A stretch of DNA of 64,000 nucleotides from Diphasiastrum complanatum (Eukaryota > Streptophyta > Lycopodiopsida > Lycopodiales > Lycopodiaceae), in assembly GCA_029204225.1 (NCBI GenBank), contig CM055093.1, forward strand, positions 391,001 through 455,000, in the 5' to 3' direction. This document shows, in pieces, positions 1 to 13,234 of the stretch; the first letter of the stretch is position 1, and every line of letters begins with the position of its first letter. Made by a program: the position numbers and the translations under genes. The notes beneath the pieces are model-generated. The model was not told the origin of the DNA. It made no database searches and saw nothing but the letters and a program-made list of their open reading frames with translations.

Positions 1-2120
1 AGTTAAAGCACTTAATGATGAGCTAGCATGCATTGATGATAGCATTAAGGAAGTAGAACTTGTGAAAGTTGTACTTAATGGATTGTTGGATGAGCATGCT
101 AACCTTGTCCAAAGCTTTGCAATACAAAAGACTTTGCAAAGCATGGTGGATTTTCAAGAAGTGTTGGTGAATGAAGAGTATAGGCTTCAAGCAAGAGGTG
201 GATCTACATCGACATCTCATGATGGAGAAGAGGTCATGTTCATCAAAGGCAAATTCAAGAGCAAACGAAAGAGCAAGTGTTTTAAACTTGACAAGATCAT
301 GGTGAGTCTTCTTCTTTTGATAATAAGAAAGATAAATCTAAATTGAAGCGCTTCTATTGTGGCATCAAGGGGCATTTTGGTAGTGATTGCTACAAGAAGA
401 AGAGAGATCAAGAAGAAAAGCAAGGCAATTTCACTTTTGATGAGGATGGTATTGGTGATCAAAACTCAAATGATGATATGTTTTTGATGTCTTCTTGTTT
501 GCTAACCAATGATGGAGATATTGATCCATGGTGGATTGATAGGGAAGCAAGATTTCATATGACATGTCACAAAGAGTACTTCACTTCTTTAGTGTCTTAT
601 GAAGGAGAAAAGAAGGTCATCAACATGGCCAATGGTGGTAAATTTGTTATCAAGGGCATTGGTACTATTCCTATTTTTCTCTCATCTACAAATAGGAATG
701 TTCATTTAAAGAATGTTTTGTTCTTACCTTCCATTACTAAGAATGTGTTTAGTGTGTGTCAAATGGTTGACAAAGGGCTCAAAGTGAAATTTGTTGGTGA
801 TTCTTGTTTGGTCAAAAGGAATGGAGTCTTGATTGCTCAAGGCAAGAGACAAGGTGAGCTCTACAAACTTGATGGATTTGTTGATTCTAACCATGGTGGT
901 TTGAAGGCAAAGAAGCAAGTAGGTGAGCTTTGTTCAATGTCAAAGTCACAAAGGTTGTCTTATTCTAGATGTAGCTCAATATTTAAGATGCCTTTTCAGT
1001 TAGTACATTTGGATTTCATTTTACTAGTTCTTTGAGTATTGGAGGAGCAAAGATGTTGTGACTCACATTGATGACTTTAGTAGATATTGTTGGACTTATC
1101 TTATAAAATGTGAGGATGAAGTATTTGATGTTTTTCTCAAGTTCAAGAATGTTGTGGAGAGTCAACATGAAAATCAAGTGCTTAAGTTTGGCAAATGAAA
1201 ACCTATCAACAAATTTCAAAAAGGTTTGTGTGACACATGGGATCAAGAGGGAGCTTTCAAACTCAAAGGTTCTATATGGTGTGGAAGAAAGGAAGGTCAA
1301 TCTTTTTGAAAGAGCTAAATCCATGAGGATGAATGCAAATCTTCCTAAGTCATTTTTAGGTGAAGCCTTGATGTATGCTAACTTTGTTTGCAATAGGTAC
1401 TCAAATGAAGACTTGGATGGTAAGAGTTCATTTGAAGTTCTTTTTGGTAAGAAGCCAAGGATGGAGCATTTGAAGATCTTTGGTATTACTTGCTACGTCA
1501 ACTCATCTTTTGGATTCTTGAAAGCAATCTTTATTGGATATAGTGAAGTAAGGAGAGCTTATAGGGTTTACATTCCTAAGTCAAAGAAAGTTCACATTTC
1601 TAAGCATGTTGTCTTTGAAGAGGAGAATGAGGATAAGCTTGATGTTGTTGATGTTGATCAATCTAACATTTTTGATGGTGATAAAGATGGTTCTTTGGAT
1701 GGTGATGGTGGAGATGCCTCTCCAAATCAAGTTCTTAGAAGATCCTCAAGAGAAAGACAAAATCCATCTAGGCTTACATATGATGACAAAGGTAAACAAG
1801 TGGAAGTGACTCACTTTGTTTACTCACATGTTTTGGAGAATCTTCTTGTATAGATGATGCTATGCAAGTGGATATTGGTTTTCATGGCTTTCCAACAACT
1901 AATAGATATGGAAAAGAGGTCTTAGTCAATGGCTTTGATGGTCAAGTGGAAGATCAAGAGGTTGATCTCAAAGGGCTTCAACAACACAGAAGGGAAAGTG
2001 GCAATTTGGAGCTAGTCAAGAGCATCAAAGGAGGGCCAAATGGAAAATATATTTTGGATCTATTTTTGCAGGTGTTTGAAGACTCAAGTAAAGTCAAAAT
2101 AACAGCAAGGAAGTGTTGTT
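1..2120 (+). mobile_element. Ty1/copia remnant: gag, protease and integrase parts
   Basis: This is an old, broken Ty1/copia element that runs off the left edge. Visible parts in order are a gag tail with a basic region and CCHC-like zinc knuckle (about 62-410), an aspartic protease region (about 520-870, WWIDREARFHMTCHKEY, the usual spot for the copia DSGA-type motif), then integrase (about 940-1640, with YANFVCNRY, FEVLFGKKP and FIGYSE blocks typical of the copia integrase C-terminal half). A basic linker (RRSSRERQNPSRLTY) follows, as commonly found before copia RT, but no RT is recognisable before the 3' end. The family call rests on motif order and similarity recalled from the family, not on a search. 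It carries several breaks. Confidence 0.85.
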
Positions 2121-2721
2121 CAAGTTTACTTTTACTTATTCTATCTCATTTTTGAGCTATTGTATGTGAATGTGTCCAAATTGTCAAGATATGGTGAAAC
2201 TAGCTACATTGTCTTGCAATATCTTATTGTTGGAGTTGTACTAGCATTATTGGCTGGTTTTTTTGATGGAAATGAAGTTGATGTAAGTTCATTATGTCAC
2301 TCATTCATGTCCAAGTCATCAAGTGTCGATGATATCTTGTGGCAAGATGGAGATGGAGGCTCATTCACGGAGTTTTATGGTAGAGACATATCAAGAAAGG
2401 ACAAAGATGGAGGAGACAAGAAAGCAAGTGGTCATCACTCACATTTATTGTTTGGTTGGTGCTATTTTCCAGAGATTTTAGAGTTGGAGGCACGGTGGAA
2501 TCATTACATTTACATTCTATTTGATTCTTCCTGTTCTAGTTACATCTTGATGTGTAAAATCGATGTAAGAGATAGTGAAACATCCAAGTTGGATACTATT
2601 CTCTATATCAATCATGGAAATTACTTAGAACTTTAAAAAGGAGATCTATACTTAGGATAGAGATCATCATTGGATCAAAGTTCTATGGTTAAGACTATGC
2701 CAAAACTAGTTGAAGAGGGAG
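2121..2721 (+). mobile_element. Unrecognised 3' module of the copia remnant, shared with 36621-37129
   Basis: This is a 601-bp block between the copia integrase part and the polypurine tract. It starts with caagtttact at 2121 and is homologous to 36621-37129. Both copies read on the plus strand with shared peptide words such as YGETS, LAGF, DGNE, SVDDILWQDG or its variant, and SCSSYIL. I do not recognise it as RT, RNase H or any named domain. It ends at a purine-rich tract (GAAGAGGGAG, about 2712-2721) right before an LTR start. This copy contains about 95 bp that the second copy lacks. It may be a captured or non-coding filler segment of a non-autonomous copia family. Confidence 0.6.
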
Positions 2722-3330
<609 letters not shown>

Positions 3331-3377
3331 GTGGCCTAAAATTTTAAATCCAATATGAAGACTTTACTTTTCAAAGC

Positions 3378-3736
3378 CTTCAAACATCGGCCCTTTTTTT
3401 TTTCAACTCAGAATGAAAAAAAGGGGGCCCAATAACCCTTTGGGCCCCCATTTTGAAAACCAGATTGAAAAGAAAATTTGAGGGAGGGGGGATGGGGGGT
3501 ACAAAGCGCCCCCCCCCCCCCCCCCCCCCCTCCCCCCCTTTTTTTCCTTGTACCTGTTGGACGCCCCCAGAGCCCGGGTGCGCACAGATACCCCCCCCCC
3601 CCCCCCGGGACACCCGCCATCCCCCATCCCCCGTCCCTCAATTTTTTTTTTGAATTCGGTTTTCAAAATGGGGGCCCAAAGGGTTATTGGGCCCCCTTTT
3701 TTTTCATTCTGACTTAAAAAAAGCCAATGTTTGAAG
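3378..3736. mobile_element. Foldback/MITE-like element with long terminal inverted repeats
   Basis: The left arm (3378 to about 3500) starts CTTCAAACAT. The right arm ends ATGTTTGAAG at 3736 and is its near-perfect inverse over roughly 110-120 bp, including GGGGGCCCAATAACCC in both arms. The core has long C runs (about 3509-3540 and 3591-3606) around a short unique middle. There is no coding capacity. The size of 359 bp and the inverted ends fit a non-autonomous DNA transposon or foldback element. I could not find a convincing target duplication, so the superfamily is unassigned. Confidence 0.75.
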
Positions 3737-4661
3737 ACTAGATCCTAATAGGATTTTAAAAAGGGCTGAGGTTGACCAAACGAAGAGGGAATGGGTAAAG
3801 GGTTTTATGAGTAGTAGAGACAAAAAAAATACTCATTTGTGCTACTATTTTGTGTGTAAATGCGTTTATGTAGTGAGATTATAAGGCTTTTTTGTTTTGT
3901 CATTCTACATAAACACACATACTAGAATATTGTGATTTTTTTATTACGAATAATGTCCCCAACTTTGCTAATTCAGACAATACATTTCAGTAGTTGACAT
4001 AAGAAACTTATAAAGGCACTAATCTACTTCAATAGAACTCTAAATTGAATTTTTTTTTTTAGACATTTTGTTGTGGTCATATAATATTTTTTAAGGTAGA
4101 CAGTCATAAAAGTTTTAGTGAAATACATGGTTTTACATGCTCACATTTGTAAATATCAAAGTTTGACCAATACCTCGATATTTGACACATCAAAATTTGC
4201 TTGCATGTGCTTATAATCAATGACTCAGTTTTTTTTGGGCTATAAATTTATATATAAAGAACATGTCTATGAAAGGATTTGATGACTTCTGCGATAATGA
4301 ATAGTGATTGTACTCAAGAGTTTACCATTAACTTGAATGGGGATAGCTTGAGAAAGACTGAACAAAATTTTTAGTAGTTTGAGAATTTGACATGGCCCGA
4401 AGGGGGTGGGGGGTTCCTAATTGAGCATATCAAACAATTTCACCAAATCTCTTTTAAACACAATTGATGGTGGGCGATAGTTCAAAAGTTCGAAATATGG
4501 TGTCTAACTCCATCGTAACAGGGTGACTTTGATAAAATTGTGTATTGCAATTGGAAAGGCACATGTTGAAACCCGAATCATTGTGTAGTGACATGATGTA
4601 CATGGCTTGCCCACCATATAAAAGTTATATATATCAACCAATTATCGACTTAAACCAATTA

Positions 4662-4664
<3 letters not shown>
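3737..4664. other. AT-rich spacer, nothing recognised
   Basis: No reading frame, RNA gene or element end could be supported here on either strand. Confidence 0.6.

Positions 4665-4706
<42 letters not shown>
4665..4706. repeat. (GT)21 microsatellite
   Basis: This is a perfect GT dinucleotide run of 42 bp inside AT-rich spacer. Confidence 0.97.
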
Positions 4707-4708
<2 letters not shown>

Positions 4709-7700
4709 ATGGTGTTGAGTACATTGTAAAAATTACTCCTTCCTGAAGTGAAACTAGCTTGCTTCTTATTAATATGTCTGGACAACATTGGTGGGTCTAA
4801 TGTCTTATCAATAGCCTACAAGAACTCTATGTTTGTGTATTTACAGTTGTCAAAGGTTTGACAACCTTATCTAATATTGAATCAATCTTCGTAGGGATCA
4901 TCAAAATAATACCTTAAAAAGGGCACACTTTTGAGATAAAAAAATGAAAGGCTTTATGAAATTGGTTCACCATCTTGAATATTCCATGGTATTTCCATCC
5001 TCAGGAATGTCCTTTCAACAATCCTTATAACATTCCATGGCGTTTCCATTTAAATCGGGGCTCTTATTTTTTTTACAACAACGTAATGCTTCATAAAGTT
5101 CTTTTATATTTAGAGGCTCTTCCAACTCATTAATTTTTGTAGCTCCTAATTTCTTTTACTATACCACAATAATAATCCATTCACCGTTCTTTTACCTCAA
5201 ACAAGCCATTGTAATATGTTACAAACTTCCTTTCCATAGGATTTTGATCTTACAACTCCCTTGAGCATACCTTCTATAATAGATTTGCTCTCTTTTGAAA
5301 TTAACTTCTTCAAAAAGAAATCTTTAAAAAGATCATTGTTTTTTAGCCATAAAGCTTTATTCCTTCTTTTCAAACTAGTCACTCTATCTAATTGTATTAT
5401 TGTCATCTCATTTTAAATCTCTAGGAGCTCATTAGTACATGAAAGACTTTTCGGATGCCTTTGAATGAACCAACTTCCACTCAAAATGGGTTTCTACAAT
5501 TTTCTCTCTTTGACTTTTTTCTTGCCCCAATGTTTGTAGTGAAAGCCATGGGGATTTGTGCTCTAACTATTATAGGTGACATGTCTAGAAGAGTAATAAA
5601 TATATTGACATGATCATAGAAGTTTTTATTTATTATGTGATTTTTGTAATTACTCTCCACCATTGTATGCATAGGCCCAAAAGGGTTCATGGCTATATTA
5701 TTTTTGCCCTACTTTAGAGTTTGGTTTTTCTAGATTCTTTGTGTGTTTCTTACACCTTGTGTTTCTTACACCTAGCAAAGGTATTTATAAATGACACTTT
5801 TGTCATGTTAGATTGCATATTCTTACCTACTCCAACATGGAAAGTGGTTCTTTGTTCTGAATGGATGGATTTTAGATTATTGATATTGATTATAGTGCTA
5901 TGTTTAGAGATTTATGTTAGATTATTGATATTGATTTTAGTGCTATGTTGAGAGATGAATGTAAGATAATTGATATTAATTAAGTGCTATGTGGAGAAGA
6001 TGAGTGTTTCTCTTTTGGATGGGCCCAAAATTTCAAATAAATTCTAAAAGCTTCTTTCAATTTTCAGAAGAAAAGCAACCAAGAGTTTTTTTAAATTCTC
6101 CATATGTCCTCCTTTTCAAGTTGTATTTGATTTATCCCAACCATTAAGCATGACTTTCTACATAAGCAATATAAAATTAAAACTAAAAAGTCTAATTCGA
6201 TCTAGTCATGATTAGAGGACCAACTTTAGTTTTTCTTGATAAAACACTAAATATCCTCCAACTCCATTGTGCTTATAAGTATTCCAAGTCTCATTATAGT
6301 TGCAAGCATTTTGGATAGGTCATTCATCTCTTTTTTCAACTTGAAGTTTATAATAGTAGAATGTTATCATAAGCTCTTCTTTATCATCATGTATGGATCT
6401 CTACTTCTTGTATAAGCCAAGCCTAGTTACATGTGTACCTTCCTAAAACATACCATGATCTCCTATATTTTAGTCAACACAAGTGCCCTTGATTTATGTC
6501 ATTGATAAGTCCCCTATTTTGTCCTATTTTTCAATAGTAAATGTGAATACAATAATGGACTAGCATTTTGTAGTATGTTTTGAACTACTTTAATAATTAT
6601 AGATTACCTTTGACTAGTTTGATCATGAAAGTCTCACCTTTTGACGAGGGTGTCCAAACTTGAATATAATATAAATATAATTAGATAAATAAATATGATC
6701 ATATTTTTAGCACAGTTGACTATAAGGTTCTCATTGAAATTTATTAGGTAAGGACAAGACATGAGCACATGCATAGATTCTTGTACATTGAGTAGAATAA
6801 TAATAACATAAGCAATTTCTTGTGGTATGACAAAAATGAGAATGGTTGTGGGCATCTATGGGCACCTAAAGAAACACTAGAATATCATGAATTCAACCAA
6901 TCCTTAAGTCAAGAGTACAAGAGGCTAACCTAATATGATTCAATAATTGCATAATGCCCAAGCATGAGAACACTACCTACGACCACTATTGGAATTGATT
7001 CTAATAGGGTCCACATAAATGAATACTCCCTTCAAGCATTATGCATCCTTCCATTCACAGGAATTTGACTTTAGGGCTAAAAGGTTGCTTATGTCATCCT
7101 CTCTAAAATCAAACCACATATACGTTGTGGTGATAAGCGTGTTAAGAAGAAAAAGCCATGAGTGCCAAGATCCATTTCCAACCTTGTACCTTCTTGGTAG
7201 AAAAATGATGTCTTCTCAAATTGGGCAAGAAATTGTGGTGGGCTATACAGTTCAAAAAGCACCACAAAATTGTAGATTGCGTGACTTGGAAAAGAAGCAA
7301 GGCGAAAATGAAATGATGAATACAAAGATAGGTTACATAACGTAGGAGATGTGTATGGATCATTTTGGTGGTCATCACTATATTAATTTGGGTCTACATG
7401 TGGTACCCACCTCTTTGACTTGGGTAGGTGATACAACAAGCATCACATTTGACAAATGTTATTTAGTTGAAAAATATTGCAGGTCTAAAACACTATCAAG
7501 AACCACTAGTACGTCATTCTTCAATGTCATATCAAAGTTATGGTAGAATGCAACATGGGTGTTGACTTTTAGCTTAGTATAATTTTTTGTAGCATATAAT
7601 TGTCCTCTATAGGTTAAAATTTGTGATTTAAAAATACTCTCAATATGTAAGAAAACCTTATTCTAAAATTGCATACAAGTGTCAAAATTAAAACGGTATG

Positions 7701-9903
7701 TACAATAATACCAAAACACCAAGTTCAAGATGTCCCATGTACCTATGAATGATAGACATTTAAATCATGTTAGAATCCATTATGAGATCAAGAAATAACA
7801 AGGTAACTTAGGCGAATACGATGTTTATTGGAAGGTACCTAAGGTGAATTAATATGGTTCTTGGATTATATGTGACGAATAAACCATCAATCTTGAGGCA
7901 AAAGCAATTACACTTTATTTAAGAACTTCCTTCACACGTAAGCCACTAGTTGTGTGAGGTTAGCTATTGAAAACTCAACCCTATTTTGGAAAGGCCTACT
8001 ATAATGTCCTTGCTATTTATTATTGGTCAAATCTGTTGTTGCTTATATTTGGACAAACTTTAAGATTTTGTGAGAAAAACAAAACTTTGAGAAATTTGGC
8101 TTCATAATATGAGGTTCTCCCATTTCTTCCTAATAAAGCCTAAATTACATGCAATTCTTTTGTCATAACCAAATATTGTTTTGTTTGTTGTGAGACACTC
8201 ATTGATTGCAAAATTTTATGAAAATAAATTAATATAAACAAAAATACAAGCATTTATGGTACTTAGAAAAAGTCAAAATCCAATTTAGCAACCTCAATAA
8301 TTATACTCTCTTGAGGGCCTCATCAAGTTTCAAGTCAATATCAAGCATGCAAAGTTATAAGTCCCATAAGTGGTGAGCTCTTTAGAACTTTCTTTCTTCT
8401 CCTTTAGGTCACAAATTCTACTCAATACATTGTACAATGAGGACATACAAGACATATTTGAAAGGTTGAAAATGTGCAAGCCAAAGAAAGAATGACACCG
8501 TATTGTGAAAAAAATTGCTTATTTATTAAAGAATTATCTAGTACACTTATAGTAGGAAGGACATGTGGTTGTGTATATGTTGTCCACTTATAAGTCTTTG
8601 GGTTCTAACACATATGCTTGTATTTTAAAAAGCGCGATTTTCTTTAAGTGATGATGGGAGTATGCACCAACCTATAGAACATCCACATAGTAAACAATTT
8701 AAATTATTTGCAAAAAAAGTTGTAAAGAATTAGCAAAGTAAAAAAGTGTTAAGATCTTGACAACGGAAACTTATATTTACAAAGGACACTTGAAAGATTC
8801 CTCCTGTATAATGTTTTAAAATGTTTTCTTCCCATTTTTTAAATGTTGAACATGGATGGTATTGTACACGAGAAATGCAATTGCATTGGTGTAACAAATA
8901 CATGAAATTGACAATTCTATCATTTGGAACACAAATTTGACAAATTTGAAATCTTTTTGTTACTTTGAGCATAAGGAAAGCTTAATATGTGAGATCTTCA
9001 AATCTTCCCTAAGAATATTATCCAAACTCATTTGCGAGAAATCTTCTCTCTATTAATCAAGAGGACCACATGAATCCCATCATCAATAAGCACATCAATC
9101 ACTTCTCTAAATTGTGGAAGAAAAGTCACGATTGAAGTTCTATTGTTTGTGATGTAACTATTAAAAATTTGGTCAAAGTCAACAAGATAATTTTATATCA
9201 TGTGGCTCATAAACCACGATCTCATAAGTCTAAATATCATATGATGAGAAAGTAAAGCCTAAACTAGAAAGTGTCAAACCCAAAGTTAATGCTTTGGTAT
9301 TGGAAAGCACATGAGTCTTTTAAATGACAACAATCAATGAAAGGGCAAGTTGATATTGTTTACATGATACACTTTCACTTAATATTGAGAATTGGGAGTG
9401 CATGCCTTCCAACAAATGAACTATTGTATGAGTATGCTACACAAGGGCATAAAAATCAATTACTCTACAATGAGTAAAGATCATGCTATATATAGTGTTT
9501 TGAAAGTCCTTAGGAGAAATGTAGACAAAAAAAAAAATAGAGGTATTGACGTGTCCCAAGACCCAAGAGGGGGTATGCCCCACCAATCTCTAACAATGAA
9601 AATAGGGACCATGGGTCCAACTCATAATATGACCATGTGATGAATGCTAACCGCTATGTGGCAAATGTCCACAACCTAAGAATTTTTTTGACTTGATTAT
9701 ATCACCTCACAAGCTTACATACTATGTAATGTCATTATTGCAAGATCAAAAAAGGACTATAGGGCTTTCTCCCAAATCAATCATCATGTGAAAGCTTGCT
9801 TTATATCTAAGACATTTTTGGCCATGTTTTGCAAGGCAAGACCATGCTTTAAGATGCCTATTTACAACTGAGCGTGACAATTTAAGGTTTTATGTCCGAC
9901 AAG
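4707..9903. other. Long AT-rich spacer without recognisable genes
   Basis: Reading frames are short and show no family resemblance. The only structure I can defend is the small tandem triplication at 5872-6003. It probably represents very old, unrecognisable transposon debris. Confidence 0.55.
5872..6003. repeat. Three tandem copies of a 45-bp unit
   Basis: Units begin at 5872, 5917 and 5962 with TTAGATTATTGATATTGAT or close variants and share GTGCTATGT further on. The spacing is exactly 45 bp between starts, and the third copy is the most diverged. Confidence 0.85.
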
Positions 9904-11204
9904 CTATGGTCCCGATAGTTCGACCTGCCCGACTATTCGTTCTGCTCGATGCCCACATCTCTTGCCAAGTGCAAGGACTTTCTTGGAATTATCAAGAATG
10001 GCACAATTTTTAATATCAACCTTATGGCCTAAATCAACTATCTTGCTAATAGAAAGCAGACTTTTAGTAAGCCTAGGAAGATGAAGAACATTAAACAACA
10101 ACTTAATATCACCATTTTGAAACTTTAGTTTAACAGTACCTTGTCCATTAATGTTATGGGTAGAATTATCTCTGAGTTGTGCAACTCTACATTGGGAGAA
10201 GGCTTTATAATCTTGGAACCAATCTCGATGGTGTGTCATATGTTGAGTCATCCAAATATCAAGATTCATCATCTTGGAGTTCCTCTAAATGCACTTTCAT
10301 CTTCTTTTTCTTGTGTCAGAGTAGAGTTAGTTGCATTTGCTTGTTGTTGAAGTTGCTTCTTTCTTTCATTGTTATATTTCAGGGTTCTGTAGTCCTTTAT
10401 GACATGACCCAATCTTTTGCAATCTTTGTTAAATAGTTTTTCTTTTGGTTGGGAAGAAGATACACCTGAATTTGTGGTGAATTGCTCCTTGCTTTTTTGC
10501 TCCTTGCATTTCTTTTTTTTGCGATTTTGTGGATTTTGTTGATTTTGTGAACTTTGACCTTGAGCCTCCTTTTAAATAAAGAGGGTATGAATCTTGGGTA
10601 GAACTAGAAGATGTACCATTTCTTCTAATATCTTTTTGAAATAACATTGATGTTACTCTTGATAGATTTAGATCCCGATGAGTTGAAATCACCAAGACCC
10701 AATTTTCATATGCTTCAGGGTGACTTGACAACAGAGTCATAATTGCATCCGAATCAATTATGACTAATCCAGTAGCAAACAATTGTTCTAAAAGATTTTT
10801 GAACTTGTCTAGATGGACAGAAATAGAATTAAATTCAGACATTTAAAAATTTTGAAGAACTTTTGTTTCATATGAAAGCTTAGAGGTTATATCTCTAATA
10901 TCATAGAGTGTATCAAGTATGTCCCAAGCTTCTTTTGAATTTTTGCTTGATCTGATGTGACTAATTTGAGAGTTGCTAATATTGAGAATGATTCAGGCAA
11001 AAGCCTTTTCATTTCTTTGTATCCATCTCTAGTGATGGCTGCAACATCTACAAGAGATCTAGTCCAATGCCTTCAACATTGTCCCATGGTTCTTTTGCAA
11101 GAAGAACTCCATTCTAAATTTTCAGATATGGTAATTGTCCCAGTGAGATTTTCAATAAGAGATGTGTTTATAAATTCTCGCTTTGATACCATTCAAAATT
11201 ATAA
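9904..11204 (-). mobile_element. Ty1/copia remnant: gag and protease parts
   Basis: Read on the minus strand, a gag segment (about 10842 down to 10429) has the copia UBN2-type signature, including LEQLFATGLVIIDSDAIMTL, LLSSHPEAYENW and a basic tail. A protease and pre-integrase region follows (about 10272 down to 9904) with the words LDIWMTQHMTHHRDWF and VLHLPRLTKSLLSISKI, typical of copia protease. A primer-binding site lies upstream at 11177-11192. No integrase or RT is visible past 9904, so this is the 5' part only. It is broken, with several lesions. Confidence 0.85.
11177..11192 (-). other. Copia primer-binding site
   Basis: The minus strand reads TGGTATCAAAGCGAGA, close to the initiator-Met tRNA primer site TGGTATCAGAGC used by plant copia elements. 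It sits just upstream of the gag part and about 13 bp from a possible LTR edge (TGTGGG at 11205 on the plus strand). Confidence 0.75.
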
Positions 11205-12830
11205 TGTGGGAATGATCATCAAATTTAGAATTTCGAAAATCGAATTAGTTGATGATTAGTAGGTGCAAAACAAAGCAATTAAAGAAGCATTAATAGACAT
11301 CGATTAATTAGAAAAACTAACAAGGATGGAAGCGAAACATTCCATAGAAAGAAAATCAAATTATAAGTTGCACGCAAAAACAAGAGACAATAGAAATGTC
11401 TCTGAAATTCATGAAAACGAATAAGTGCAAGCAACATTGAAGTTCAACAAGAACACAATCGGATTTTGGTTACTTGAATCAACCTAAGAAGATCGCAATA
11501 CATGTAGTAGATGAACACAATTCTATTATACGGTTAACCGGTCTTAAATTGTTTCTTTAAATATGTGGCCTGCTTCCTTGAGTTACTCATCTAACTCCGA
11601 CTAATAATTAAAAGAAATTAACAAATAATCAAGATATTTGATTATTAGATTTGGTTTTGACGTGTAAATTGGTTGTTGAGATAGGGATGTGCCAACTCGA
11701 TCCGAAAGTTCAAAAACTCGACAATGGTCTAATTTGACTCTGGGTTTCTTTTGATCCCAAGGTAGGTCAATTTACATCATAAAAATCACACCGACGAGTG
11801 TGTTAGATAGATGCATAATGATGTGTTGGTACTCTCGATAATGTTGATCGGTATTTTTTGTGTTGTATTGCATTTTTAGAACACTTCTTAATGTCCAATA
11901 CTTCCAAAAAACCCACTTGTCGTGTTCTTCGTGTAATTATGCAAAAAATTATAGTCTGAAATGATTGTAAGTACTTATAGACCTATTTCCAAAAACACAT
12001 TTAAAAGTTGATTTAAAAGTTCAAAGGATATCCAACCCTTTTTCATTGTGCTTCATCTAGCTCAAGGGAAAAGTTCACATTATCCATAGTTTGATGATGT
12101 GAATTTCATGGTTCAATGATGAGCTACTAGCCCACTCGTTCAAGTTGGTTTTGCTCATCCAAACTTGAAAGTCCACGATGAATACTTAATTGGATAAGGT
12201 CCTTTTTAATAGAGGATTTTGCCAATGTTATGAAGATCCTACAATCTTTTAGTAGGATCCAACCAATTTGTTGTTATATATATTGGATCTCTCAAAAGTA
12301 TGTGAGGTTGTTTTTATAGCTTGCCATAATTTAAGTCCACTCCAAAACCCTTCTATCTCAACATACAAGAATGTTTTTAATACCAACAAGAACTCTGCAT
12401 ATTTACAAACAATCTTAAACAAACCTACATTTTGAATTGCAATTAGAACAAGGATCAACTCACAAAAAAAGCATGAGGATCTACTATAGTCATGAGGTTG
12501 CATAATTATATGCAATTTTGAGTAGGAAGCCAATCTATCACTCATGATCAAAGGTCAATTCAAGATTGCGTACTTATTCTCTTGATAATAATCTTAAATC
12601 TTGGTTTTATTTGTAGTAGCTTAGTTAAAGAAAGCACTTTTAATCTCTTGAGTTCAATCTTGAAGCATCTTGGTATTCCTTGTGATAGCTAACGCAAAAT
12701 AACGGCTTCAATACAGTCTTGAGTCAACATTGAGCACTTTCCTTGAAGTCTTCTTGAGACAGTTTAGGTCTATTCTCCACTCTATGCACTTCAAGGCCTT
12801 CATGTCAATGTCACAATGTTGAGTCAATGG
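11205..12830 (-). mobile_element. Probable 5' LTR of the copia remnant, then spacer
   Basis: The LTR edge is placed at 11205 from the adjoining primer-binding site. The outer LTR end could not be fixed because there is no partner LTR in the window. The remainder to 12830 has no recognisable coding sequence. Confidence 0.4.
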
Positions 12831-13221
12831 TCCAAACATCTTCCGGATTCAGGGAAATTTGATACTTGTGACATCTTTCAAATACTTTCTCCAATAGATC
12901 CAAGTGGTCTATATCTATACTATGGACTTCCAGGTCATCCAAGTAAATTTCAAGAAATTTCTATAGATAATATTTAAAAGCAAATTGCATTATTCTTTGG
13001 AACAAACTTGGTGCATTACAAAGCCCAAATGGCATTACTCTGTAAGCATAGGTGCCCCATTCTGTTGCAAAATCTGTTTTGTGGCGATCTGTAGGTGCAA
13101 TCTTGACCTGGTTGTAACCACTAAATCCATCCAGAAAACTATAAGCTTCCGCTCCAGCAAGGCGGTCCAAAATGCTTTTAGTAAAAGGTAAAACTGATGA
13201 CCATTTTCTAAAACAGTTCAT
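12831..13221 (-). mobile_element. Ty3/gypsy reverse transcriptase fragment
   Basis: The minus strand gives classic gypsy RT blocks: ILDRLAGAEAYSFLDGFSGY, QVKIAPTDRHKTDFATEWG, YRVMPFGLCNAPSLFQRIM, then YLDD within EIYLDDLEVHS (the RT active-site box). Only this central RT part is present. It ends abruptly near 13221-13235, where a plus-strand reading stretch of different origin begins. It is a broken fragment. Confidence 0.88.
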
Positions 13222-13234
13222 TTCACCAACAACT

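Noticed and set aside
2160-2636. 158-residue frame as a possible host gene
   Set aside because: Its homologue at 36647-37096 occupies the same place between a copia integrase and an LTR, so it belongs to the retroelement module.
3453-3717. Overlapping Pro-rich and Gly-rich reading frames on both strands
   Set aside because: They come from homopolymer C/G runs in the arms and core of the foldback element and have no gene-like features.
7019-7345. 108-residue frame in AT-rich spacer
   Set aside because: No recognisable domain, no splice or promoter context, and an overlapping antisense frame of similar length; chance is the simplest explanation.
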